A DNA stretch of 47,655 bases from Prolixibacteraceae bacterium (GTDB lineage Bacteria; Bacteroidota; Bacteroidia; Bacteroidales; Prolixibacteraceae), in the NCBI GenBank assembly GCA_017998095.1, contig JAGODU010000014.1, positions 1 to 47,655 on the forward strand, written 5' to 3'. Shown here piece by piece: positions 7,790-15,488 of this stretch. Position numbers and translations under genes: made by a program. Each line of letters starts with the position of its first letter. The stretch's first letter is position 1. The notes beneath the pieces are model-generated. The model saw only the letters and a program-made list of their open reading frames with translations, searched no databases and was not told where the DNA came from.

Positions 7790-7812
7790 GTATCACTCTT
7801 TTTTTAATTTTG
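7782..7812 (+). promoter_or_regulatory. Promoter of the kdgK operon
   Basis: A Bacteroidota-type promoter: -33 TTTG at 7782-7785 and -7 TAATTTTG at 7805-7812 (consensus TAnnTTTG), spaced by 19 bases. The -33 element is part of the operator palindrome, so regulator binding would directly block sigma-factor contact. The expected start is near 7819, leaving a leader of about 15 bases. Confidence 0.75.
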
Positions 7813-7834
7813 TGATAAAATTCTGAAAATAGTT

Positions 7835-8869
7835 ATGAAGAAAGTTGTTACGTTCGGAGAGATAATGTTGCGATTGGCAACTCCCGGTTTTTTAAGGTTT
7901 GATCAGACTGATCAGTTCTCAGCTACGTTTGGAGGTGGCGAAGCTAATGTTGCGGTTTCGCTTGCAAACTATGGTATTGAAGTTGATTTTGTTAGTCGTC
8001 TTCCGAAGAATGATATAGGATTGGCATGCATGAAAGACCTAAGGAAATATGGAGTTGGGGTAAGCAATATAATTTGGGGAGGAGAAAGGTTGGGTATATA
8101 TTATCTTGAAACCGGTGCTGTTAATCGCGGTAGTAAGGTGATTTATGATAGGGCTCATTCCTCTGTTTCTGAAATAAAAATTGGGATGATTGACTGGGAT
8201 GAGGTTTTTGAAGGTGCAACATGGTTTCATTGGACAGGAATAACTCCGGCAATTTCACAAGGTGCGGCTGATGTTTGTCTTGAAGCTTGTAAAAAGGCAA
8301 ATGAAAAAGGAATTACAGTTTCATGTGATTTGAATTACAGAAAAAATCTTTGGAAATATGGTAAAAGTGCAAAGGAAGTAATGCCTGAACTGGTTGCATG
8401 TTGTGACATAATCCTTGGAAATGAAGAAGATGCAGAGAAAGTATTGGGCATAAAACCCGAAGGTGTTGATATAACAGGAGGTCATGTTGAAGGTAAAGCT
8501 TATGAATCTGTATCAAGGCAAATAATGACTGATTTTCCACGTTGCAAGAAAGTTATTACAACTTTGAGGGGGTCGGTGAATGCTAACAATAACAGCTGGA
8601 CAGGTGTTTTATGGAACGGTAGGTCTTTATTTGACGCACCTACTTATCAGATAACACATATTGTTGACCGGGTAGGAGGAGGAGATTCATTCATGGGCGG
8701 CTTGATTTATGGGTTGATTACATGGCCTGAAGATGATAAGAAAGCCCTCGGATTTGCAGTAGCAGCTTCAGCTCTTAAGCACACTATTTATGGTGATTAC
8801 AACAGAGTATCGGTCGATGAAGTTGAAAAGCTTATGGAAGGAGATGCTACAGGAAGGGTAGCCCGTTAA
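7835..8869 (+). CDS. kdgK: 2-keto-3-deoxygluconate kinase (KdgK), PfkB family
   Basis: Phosphorylates KDG to KDPG, joining the KduI-KduD branch to the Entner-Doudoroff aldolase. The 344-residue protein has the PfkB N-terminal signature GGGEANVAVSLANYG (residues 33-47), the ribokinase-fold core with CDLNYR at 164-169, GNEEDA, and the C-terminal catalytic motif VGGGDSFMGG with Asp284 as the likely base. It is the first gene of a nine-gene operon and lies directly behind the operator-promoter. The aldolase gene follows after 29 bases, which supports KDG as substrate. Compare the divergent second kinase at 10464. Confidence 0.93.
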   Translation: MKKVVTFGEIMLRLATPGFLRFDQTDQFSATFGGGEANVAVSLANYGIEVDFVSRLPKNDIGLACMKDLRKYGVGVSNIIWGGERLGIYYLETGAVNRGSKVIYDRAHSSVSEIKIGMIDWDEVFEGATWFHWTGITPAISQGAADVCLEACKKANEKGITVSCDLNYRKNLWKYGKSAKEVMPELVACCDIILGNEEDAEKVLGIKPEGVDITGGHVEGKAYESVSRQIMTDFPRCKKVITTLRGSVNANNNSWTGVLWNGRSLFDAPTYQITHIVDRVGGGDSFMGGLIYGLITWPEDDKKALGFAVAASALKHTIYGDYNRVSVDEVEKLMEGDATGRVAR

Positions 8870-8898
8870 TTTAAAAAAAGCAAAATAAAAAAAGCAAG

Positions 8899-9576
8899 AT
8901 GGCAAAATATTCCAGAATAGAAGTTTTTCTGAAAATGAAAGAAACAGGCATGGTTCCCTTGTTTTATAATCCTGATGCCGAAGTGTGTAAAAAAATGGCA
9001 AAGGCTTGTTACGATGGTGGTGCCAGGGCGTTTGAATTTACCAATAGGGGTGAGTTTGCTCAGGAAGTATTTAAGGAATTATCTTTATTTGCTAAAGCCG
9101 AACTACCGGGAATGGCAGTAGGTGTAGGATCTATTGTTGATGCCGGAACTACTTCAATGTATATTCAGCTTGGAGCTGACTTTATAGTATCTCCAATCAT
9201 GAATCCCGAAATGGCAAAGGTTTGCAACCGAAGGAAAATATTATGGTCGCCTGGTTGTGGCACTTTATCAGAAATAAATCAGGCAGAAGAGTTGGGTTGT
9301 GAGCTTGTAAAGATATTCCCTGCTGAACAAATTGGTGGACCTGCTTTTGTTGCATCAATCAAGGCGCCTTGTCCATGGACTGATATAATGCCATCGGGAG
9401 GAGTGACACCTGAATATGATAATATTAAAGCATGGTTTAAGGCAGGAGCAACTTGTGTTGGCATGGGATCTCAGCTAATGAAAAAGAGTTATTATACTGA
9501 TAACAAATATGATGAGCTGGCAGTTAAAGTTAAAGAGACAATAGAACTTATACAAAAAATAAAATCTGAATTATGA
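8899..9576 (+). CDS. kdgA: KDPG/KHG aldolase (KdgA/Eda)
   Basis: Splits 2-keto-3-deoxy-6-phosphogluconate into pyruvate and glyceraldehyde-3-phosphate. The 225 residues form the class I aldolase TIM barrel, with Glu46 in FEFTNRG and the Schiff-base lysine Lys138 in LVKIFPAEQIGG, followed by the phosphate-binding MPSGGVTP and GMGSQL loops. Its stop overlaps the start of the next gene (ATGA at 9573-9576), indicating translational coupling. Confidence 0.95.
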   Translation: MAKYSRIEVFLKMKETGMVPLFYNPDAEVCKKMAKACYDGGARAFEFTNRGEFAQEVFKELSLFAKAELPGMAVGVGSIVDAGTTSMYIQLGADFIVSPIMNPEMAKVCNRRKILWSPGCGTLSEINQAEELGCELVKIFPAEQIGGPAFVASIKAPCPWTDIMPSGGVTPEYDNIKAWFKAGATCVGMGSQLMKKSYYTDNKYDELAVKVKETIELIQKIKSEL

Positions 9577-10427
9577 TAACAACAAATGAACTATTAGGTC
9601 TTGAAGGTAAATCGGCTGTAATAACCGGTGCCGGGGGTGTTATATGCAGTAAAATTGCAGAAGGTCTTTGCAGCGTAGGTATGAATGTTTTTCTTCTTGA
9701 TTTGAATGAAGAAGCTGCTAAGGCTGTAGCAGGAGAATTAAAAACGAAATATCCGGAACAAACAATAGTAGGATTAAAATCTAATGTTCTTGACAAAGAA
9801 TCTCTTGAAAGCGTCAAAGTTGAAATTTTAAAACATGTCGATGCAATCGATTACATCATAAATGGAGCAGGAGGTAATTCCCCAAAAGCAACAACCCAGG
9901 CAGAGCAAATAATAAAGGGTGAAACAGATGAAATGACGGATTTTTTCAGCTTACAGATGGATGGTTTTGATCATGTATTCAACCTTAATTTTAAAGGTAC
10001 ATTATTACCTACAATGGTTTTTGCTAAAGAAATGATATCAAGAGGGTCAGGTGGAGTGTTGAATATATCATCTATGAATGCTTTCAGACCTTTAACAAAG
10101 ATTCCGGCATATTCAGCAGCGAAATCTTCAATAAATAATTTCACGGAATGGCTTTCTGTCCATTTTGCAAAGACAGGTGTAAGGGTAAACGCTATAGCTC
10201 CGGGATTCTTTCTTACTAATCAGAATAGGTTCCTCATGATTGATGAAAAAACAGGTGATCTTTCGCCAAGGGGAAACAAGATTATAAATAATACTCCAAT
10301 GGGAAGATTTGGCGAGATTGATGAGCTTATAGGAACTACGATTTATCTTTTATCAGATATGTCAAAGTTTGTTACAGGAATAGTCATTCCGATTGACGGT
10401 GGCTTTAGCGCATTCAGCGGAGTATAA
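9573..10427 (+). CDS. uxuB: SDR-type D-mannonate oxidoreductase / fructuronate reductase (UxuB-like)
   Basis: A 284-residue short-chain dehydrogenase predicted to reduce D-fructuronate to D-mannonate with NAD(P)H. The nucleotide motif is TGAGGVIC (18-25), the GGV-x-C variant I associate with SDR-type UxuB (as in Bacillus) rather than the classic TGxxxGxG. NGAGGN (98-102) replaces NNAG and carries the usual UxuB-like insertion before the next helix. The catalytic set is Ser166/167, Tyr180 and Lys184 (YSAAK). It overlaps kdgA by four bases. UxaC and UxaE, which supply fructuronate, are in the same locus. It is not homologous to the long-chain E. coli UxuB; the substrate is inferred from family and context. 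Confidence 0.85.
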   Translation: MITTNELLGLEGKSAVITGAGGVICSKIAEGLCSVGMNVFLLDLNEEAAKAVAGELKTKYPEQTIVGLKSNVLDKESLESVKVEILKHVDAIDYIINGAGGNSPKATTQAEQIIKGETDEMTDFFSLQMDGFDHVFNLNFKGTLLPTMVFAKEMISRGSGGVLNISSMNAFRPLTKIPAYSAAKSSINNFTEWLSVHFAKTGVRVNAIAPGFFLTNQNRFLMIDEKTGDLSPRGNKIINNTPMGRFGEIDELIGTTIYLLSDMSKFVTGIVIPIDGGFSAFSGV

Positions 10428-10463
10428 TAATAATCAAACTAATTATTTTAAAATTTATATGAT

Positions 10464-11543
10464 ATGAGCATTCAACTTAAAAAAGAATATACATTTTCAT
10501 TACTTGTTCCAACTAGTATGGGAGTCAGAATAACGCCTGTAAACGGTCAGCCCGTTCACAGCAGTGATACATTCAAGATGCAGGCAACAAGTGCAGAAAC
10601 CAATGTGGCAAGTATACCTTCATTTTTAGGCTTGCCGGTCAAAGTGCTTACCACCTTTGTAAAAGGAAGCCCGGTTGCACAATTTATAAAGAGCAATCTT
10701 TTAAGCAGGAATATGGTTTTTGAAGGACCGGAAGTAGATCAGGGAGGACCGTGGGGATATCGTCATCAGTTTAATATTGCTGATAGTGGTTATGGCTCAA
10801 GGGGGCCAAGAGTTCAGAACGATCGGGCTGGCGAAGTTGGCAGGACATTAAATGTAAAAGATTTTGATCTTGAAAAAATATTCGGTAAAGAAGGCGTACA
10901 GATTGTTCATTTATCGGGACTTATTGGGGCACTTTCGCCAGAAACGAGCAAGTTCTGTCTGGAAATAGCCAGAGCAGCTAAGAAACATGGAACCAGAATA
11001 GCCTTTGATCTTAATTTCAGGGCATCCTTTTGGAAGGGACGTGAAAAAGAGTTGCATGACATATTTACTGAGATAGCCTCATTGTCAGATATTCTTGTCG
11101 GGAATGAAGAGGATTTCCAGTTATGTCTTGGAATTGAAGGTCCGGAAGCTGGTGGTAAAGGATTGAACGATAAGATTGACAGCTTTAAGGAAATGATAGG
11201 CAGAGTTAAAAAGGCATTTCCAAATGCAACGGTTTTTGCAACAACATTACGTCAGGTTATCAGTACGAATGAACATTTATGGGGTGCGATTATGCTTGAG
11301 AACGACAACTGGCATGTAATTGAACCAAGGCAAATTACTGTACTTGATCGTATTGGTGGTGGCGATGGATTTGTTGGCGGATTACTCTATGGAATATTAA
11401 AATGCTGGGAACCTGAAAAGTGGGTACAGTTTGGATGGGCAACTGGAGCTTTGGCAACGACTTTTCTAACAGATTATGCACAACCGGCAGATGAGGAAAT
11501 GGTTTGGAGTATCTGGCAAGGAAATGCAAGAGTAAAGAGGTAA
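10464..11543 (+). CDS. Divergent PfkB-family sugar/sugar-acid kinase
   Basis: A 359-residue paralogue of KdgK from the same operon. The C-terminal half keeps the kinase core: FDLNFRASFW (181-190), GNEEDF (213-218) and catalytic RIGGGDGFVGG (Asp301). The N-terminal sugar-contacting signature is altered: TSAETNVAS (42-50) where KdgK has GGGEANVAV, so the glycine turn is lost. The lid region near 90-125 (GGPWGYRHQF, then GYGSRGPRVQND) is also unlike KdgK. This suggests a substrate other than KDG. Position before a LarA-like epimerase and gnd makes gluconate (giving 6-phosphogluconate) a candidate, which is inference. A 152-base gap follows. Confidence 0.8.
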   Translation: MSIQLKKEYTFSLLVPTSMGVRITPVNGQPVHSSDTFKMQATSAETNVASIPSFLGLPVKVLTTFVKGSPVAQFIKSNLLSRNMVFEGPEVDQGGPWGYRHQFNIADSGYGSRGPRVQNDRAGEVGRTLNVKDFDLEKIFGKEGVQIVHLSGLIGALSPETSKFCLEIARAAKKHGTRIAFDLNFRASFWKGREKELHDIFTEIASLSDILVGNEEDFQLCLGIEGPEAGGKGLNDKIDSFKEMIGRVKKAFPNATVFATTLRQVISTNEHLWGAIMLENDNWHVIEPRQITVLDRIGGGDGFVGGLLYGILKCWEPEKWVQFGWATGALATTFLTDYAQPADEEMVWSIWQGNARVKR

Positions 11544-11695
11544 ACAATATATCAAGTGATATGAATTATATCAACCTAATAAATAACTTAGTTTAGTTCT
11601 TTAAAATATATCAATAATTTGATAAATTACACAAAATATATAAATACCAAATTAATAATGTTGTGGTTATATATGTAAAATAAAAAACTAAGGAT

Positions 11696-12670
11696 ATGAA
11701 ATTAAGAACTTTATTTGGGGTTTTACTTGTCTCTTTAATCTTCAGTTCTTGTAAGATGGGAGGAGATGTGAAGATTGGGTTTCTGATTCATTCACTGGCG
11801 AACAGCAGGTGGCAGGGAGATTTAAAGTATTTGAAGGAAAAAGCTGGAGCAAACGGGGTTGAAATTATCGTTAAAGAAGCAAATAACGATGAAGATATCC
11901 AGTTGAAACAGGCAGAAGAGCTTATCAAAGACGGAGTAGATGTTTTAATTGTTGTTGCAGCTAACCAAAATACAGCAGCAGCTATTGTAAGGGAAGCAAA
12001 TGACAAAGGTGTTCCGGTCATTTCGTATGACAGACTTATTAGAAATGCAGAGTTGAGTTGTTATCTGTCGTTTAACTATGAAGACGTGGGCAAGCAAATG
12101 ATTGAATACGCAGTATCGAAGAAGCCGGAAGGTAATTATATCTTTCTTTGGGGAGATGCTTCTGATGCAAATGCACGTTTTATTAGTAAGGGACACCTTG
12201 AGGCTATTAAACCATACCTTGACAATGGTAAGATTAATGTTATCAGCAGGCAGTATATTGATGATTATTCATCACCGGCAACAGTAAATGCAATAAGTGA
12301 GATTTATAACTTCACGAGTAAACCTATTGATGCTGTTATTTGTGGAAGTGGAACAATGGCTGAAGCAGTGGTTGATTTCTTTAAAAAGGAAGAGTACCCT
12401 TCTCATATTATAATAACCGGACAAGATTTAACTGCAAAATCTCGTTTACTAATAAAAGAAGGAAAACTCGATATGACTGTACATAAATCCGTAAAAGACC
12501 TTGCATACAGTGCAATAGATGTTGCATTAGACCTTGCCAAAGATGGACGTTTGAAAAAAGGCAGGGATTATAAATATGTAAATAATGGACGAAAAGATAT
12601 TCCTTCTATACTATTACCTGCTACAACTGTTTCGATTCAGAACCTTGACAAATTTGTAAATGCAGATTAA
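11696..12670 (+). CDS. XylF/RbsB-like periplasmic sugar-binding lipoprotein (orphan)
   Basis: A type I periplasmic-binding protein (Peripla_BP_4/XylF-like) of 324 residues. The N-terminus is a lipoprotein signal with the lipidated cysteine at residue 19 (FSSCKMGG). KIGFLIHSLANSRWQGD, VDVLIVVAANQNTAAAIV and VISYDRLI are typical of D-xylose-binding proteins; TGQDLTAKS matches the second lobe. It would sit in the periplasm, anchored to a membrane. No ABC ATPase or permease is encoded nearby and uptake is provided by the MFS gene at 15489, so the protein may be a capture or sensing component. The ligand is probably a sugar or sugar acid of this pathway. Confidence 0.85.
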   Translation: MKLRTLFGVLLVSLIFSSCKMGGDVKIGFLIHSLANSRWQGDLKYLKEKAGANGVEIIVKEANNDEDIQLKQAEELIKDGVDVLIVVAANQNTAAAIVREANDKGVPVISYDRLIRNAELSCYLSFNYEDVGKQMIEYAVSKKPEGNYIFLWGDASDANARFISKGHLEAIKPYLDNGKINVISRQYIDDYSSPATVNAISEIYNFTSKPIDAVICGSGTMAEAVVDFFKKEEYPSHIIITGQDLTAKSRLLIKEGKLDMTVHKSVKDLAYSAIDVALDLAKDGRLKKGRDYKYVNNGRKDIPSILLPATTVSIQNLDKFVNAD

Positions 12671-12695
12671 AAAATAATTTCATAAACTATTTATA

Positions 12696-13982
12696 ATGAT
12701 ATATTTTGAAAAAGGATCGGCAGATTCCATATTAAAAGATGAAGATTTAAAAGCTGGCTTATTTAAAGCACTGGATAATCTTGGAAACAAGAAAAAAGTA
12801 ATGGCAATTCCCCCTGATTATACCAGGTTGCCATCAAAAGCAGGCATACTTACTTCTTATGTATTTGAATATTATAAAAGCAATCTTAAAGATATACTTC
12901 CAGCCTTAGGAACACATACAGCGATGACAAACAGTCAGATAGAACATATGTTTCCTGGTGTAGATAAAAATTTGTTCAGGGTACACGACTGGCGAAATGA
13001 TGTTGTAACTATTGGGGAAGTTCCGGGTTCTTATGTGCAAGAAGTTTCTGGGGGTAAGGTTAATTTCAATTGGCCGGCACAAGTGAACAAGCTTCTTGCA
13101 GAAGGTGGACACGATCTTATTCTTTCATTGGGACAAGTCGTTCCTCATGAAGTAGTTGGAATGGCTAATTACAACAAAAATATCTTTGTTGGAACTGGTG
13201 GTTCAGAAGGTATAAATAAAAGTCATTTCATTGGGGCAGCCTATGGGATGGAAAAAATGATGGGAAGAGCTGATACTCCTGTGAGGAAGGTTTTCAACTA
13301 TGCATCTGAAAAGTTTGCTTCAAATCTGCCGATTGTATATGTGCAAACTGTAGTCGGAGTTGATAAAAACGGTTCTCTTGTAACAAGAGGGTTATTCATA
13401 GGAGATGATTTTGAAGTTTTTCAAAAAGCGGCGGAACTTTCGATGAAAGTGAACTTTGATATGGTTGAAAAACCGCTTGAGAAAGTTGTTGTATGGCTTG
13501 ATCCTACTGAATTTAAAAGTACATGGCTTGGAAATAAAAGTATATATAGAACCAGAATGGCAATGGCAGATGGGGGAGAACTAATTGTATTGGCTCCTGC
13601 ATTAAAAGAATTTGGTGAGGACAAGATTATTGACGGATTAATTAGAAAATACGGTTATAAAGGAACTCCATACACTTTGAAGATGGTTGAAAAAAATGAT
13701 GACCTGAAACAAAATCTGGGAGCTGCAGCTCATTTGATTCACGGATCATCGGAAGGAAGGTTCAGTGTAACATATTGCCCTGGTAAGAATCCTGAAAACC
13801 TTACAAGAGAAGATATTGAAAGTGTAGGTTTTATATTTGGAGATTTAGATGAAATGTGTTTGAAGTACAATCCTGAATCATTGAAAAATGGATTCAACAT
13901 ACTTGAAAATGGAGAGGAGATATTTTACATATCAAATCCAGCATTAGGGTTATGGGCATATAAAGACAGGTTTACAGATTGA
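12696..13982 (+). CDS. LarA-family nickel-pincer hydroxyacid racemase/epimerase
   Basis: A 428-residue LarA-domain protein (DUF2088 N-terminal domain). Active-site residues of lactate racemase can be placed: GTHTAMT with His74, His97 in VHDW, His151 in PHEVVG, Lys161 and His177 (NKSH). The 10- and 16-residue spacings from His151 to Lys161 to His177 equal those of His174, Lys184 and His200 in Lactobacillus plantarum LarA, where the lysine tethers the nickel-pincer nucleotide and the last histidine binds nickel. The canonical SGGxK stretch is replaced by ANYNK. The family epimerises alpha-hydroxyacids at C2. In this operon the pair D-mannonate/D-gluconate fits best, by inference. LarB/LarC/LarE cofactor genes are not in the window. 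Confidence 0.85.
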   Translation: MIYFEKGSADSILKDEDLKAGLFKALDNLGNKKKVMAIPPDYTRLPSKAGILTSYVFEYYKSNLKDILPALGTHTAMTNSQIEHMFPGVDKNLFRVHDWRNDVVTIGEVPGSYVQEVSGGKVNFNWPAQVNKLLAEGGHDLILSLGQVVPHEVVGMANYNKNIFVGTGGSEGINKSHFIGAAYGMEKMMGRADTPVRKVFNYASEKFASNLPIVYVQTVVGVDKNGSLVTRGLFIGDDFEVFQKAAELSMKVNFDMVEKPLEKVVVWLDPTEFKSTWLGNKSIYRTRMAMADGGELIVLAPALKEFGEDKIIDGLIRKYGYKGTPYTLKMVEKNDDLKQNLGAAAHLIHGSSEGRFSVTYCPGKNPENLTREDIESVGFIFGDLDEMCLKYNPESLKNGFNILENGEEIFYISNPALGLWAYKDRFTD

Positions 13983-14019
13983 TAATCTAAAATAAAAGAA
14001 ATAAATAAAACAAAATACT

Positions 14020-15474
14020 ATGGCAAAAAAAGCAGATATTGGATTAATCGGATTAGCTGTAATGGGTGAAAATCTGGTTCTTAATATGGAAAGTAAAGGA
14101 TTCACAGTTGCGGTATTTAACCGTACTGTTGAGAAAGTAGATAATTTTATCAATGGCAGGGGAGCAGGTAAGAAGTTTATAGGAGCCCATTCGATTGCCG
14201 AGTTTTGTGCATCTCTTGAAAGACCAAGAAAAGTTATGATGCTGGTAAAAGCAGGTCAGGCGGTAGATGACTTTATCGAATTACTTTTACCTTATCTCGA
14301 ATCGGGAGACATAATTATTGACGGAGGTAATTCACATTTTCCAGATACAATCAGGAGAACAAAGTATGTTGAAAGCAAAGGGCTATTATATATTGGAACC
14401 GGAGTTTCCGGCGGTGAGGAAGGCGCATTATTAGGACCTTCAATGATGCCTGGTGGTTCACCTGCTGCATGGCCTCATGTTAAAAACATTTTCCAGGCAG
14501 TAGCAGCAAAGGTAGAAGATGGTTCACCCTGTTGTGACTGGGTTGGAGAAGATGGAGCAGGTCATTTTGTGAAGATGGTTCACAATGGGATTGAATATGG
14601 TGATATGCAAATCATAACAGAAGCCTATCATTTGATGAAAGATATTCTTGGAATGACTGCTGATGAAATGCATCTAGCTTTCAAAAAATACAATGAAGAA
14701 GAATTGGGGTCGTACCTGATTGAGATAACAAGAGATATATTGGCTTATAAAGATGAAGACGGTTCAGCTTTGGTTGAAAAGATTCTTGATACTGCCGGAC
14801 AAAAGGGTACAGGAAAATGGACAGGAATTTCAGCACTTGATTTGGGTATACCACTCACATTGATAGGAGAATCTGTGTTTGCACGTTGTCTCTCAGCACA
14901 GAAAGATTTAAGGGTCATGGCTTCAAAGGAAATATCAGGTCCAATGCCTGAATTCAAGGGAGACAGGAATCAATTTATTGAAGATATTAAGATGGCTCTT
15001 TACGGTGCAAAGATTATATCTTATGCTCAGGGATATAACTTAATGATGGAAGCTGCAAAAGAATATGGATGGAATTTGAATTACGGGGGTATTGCTTTAA
15101 TGTGGAGGGGAGGATGTATCATCCGTTCAGTTTTCCTTGGTGATATTAAAAAGGCATTTGATAATAACCCTGCTTTACCGAACTTATTGTTAGATCCATT
15201 CTTCAAAGAAACAATAGAAAAAGCTCAGGCAGGATGGAGAAGAGTATGTGCAACAGCATTATCTAATGGTATACCTGTACCGGCCTTAACATCAGCTTTA
15301 TGCTATTTTGATGGATTTAGAAGTGAAAGGCTACCTGCTAATCTTTTACAGGCTCAGCGTGACTACTTTGGAGCACATACTTATGAAAGAATTGATAAAC
15401 CAAGGGGCGAATTCTTCCATACAAATTGGACAGGTCGTGGAGGAGATACCGCATCAACAACTTACACAGTATAG
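14020..15474 (+). CDS. gnd: 6-phosphogluconate dehydrogenase, decarboxylating
   Basis: Oxidises and decarboxylates 6-phosphogluconate to ribulose-5-phosphate. It is full length at 484 residues: GLIGLAVMGENL (8-19) is the dinucleotide fold; FNRT (33-36) is the NADP-type loop; GVSGGEEGA (128-136), Lys185, His188, Asn189 and Glu192 (HFVKMVHNGIEYGDMQ) form the active site; and the C-terminal FHTNWTGRGG closes the neighbouring subunit's site. It follows the LarA-like gene by 37 bases. Finding gnd inside a uronate operon rather than with zwf and pgl suggests that 6-phosphogluconate is made by this pathway. Confidence 0.97.
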   Translation: MAKKADIGLIGLAVMGENLVLNMESKGFTVAVFNRTVEKVDNFINGRGAGKKFIGAHSIAEFCASLERPRKVMMLVKAGQAVDDFIELLLPYLESGDIIIDGGNSHFPDTIRRTKYVESKGLLYIGTGVSGGEEGALLGPSMMPGGSPAAWPHVKNIFQAVAAKVEDGSPCCDWVGEDGAGHFVKMVHNGIEYGDMQIITEAYHLMKDILGMTADEMHLAFKKYNEEELGSYLIEITRDILAYKDEDGSALVEKILDTAGQKGTGKWTGISALDLGIPLTLIGESVFARCLSAQKDLRVMASKEISGPMPEFKGDRNQFIEDIKMALYGAKIISYAQGYNLMMEAAKEYGWNLNYGGIALMWRGGCIIRSVFLGDIKKAFDNNPALPNLLLDPFFKETIEKAQAGWRRVCATALSNGIPVPALTSALCYFDGFRSERLPANLLQAQRDYFGAHTYERIDKPRGEFFHTNWTGRGGDTASTTYTV

Positions 15475-15488
15475 TAAACCTTAGAAAC

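Noticed and set aside
15426..15488. TTG start for the transporter overlapping gnd
   Set aside because: The extra 21 residues are just the shifted reading of the gnd end; the ATG at 15489 gives a normal N-terminus before helix 1.
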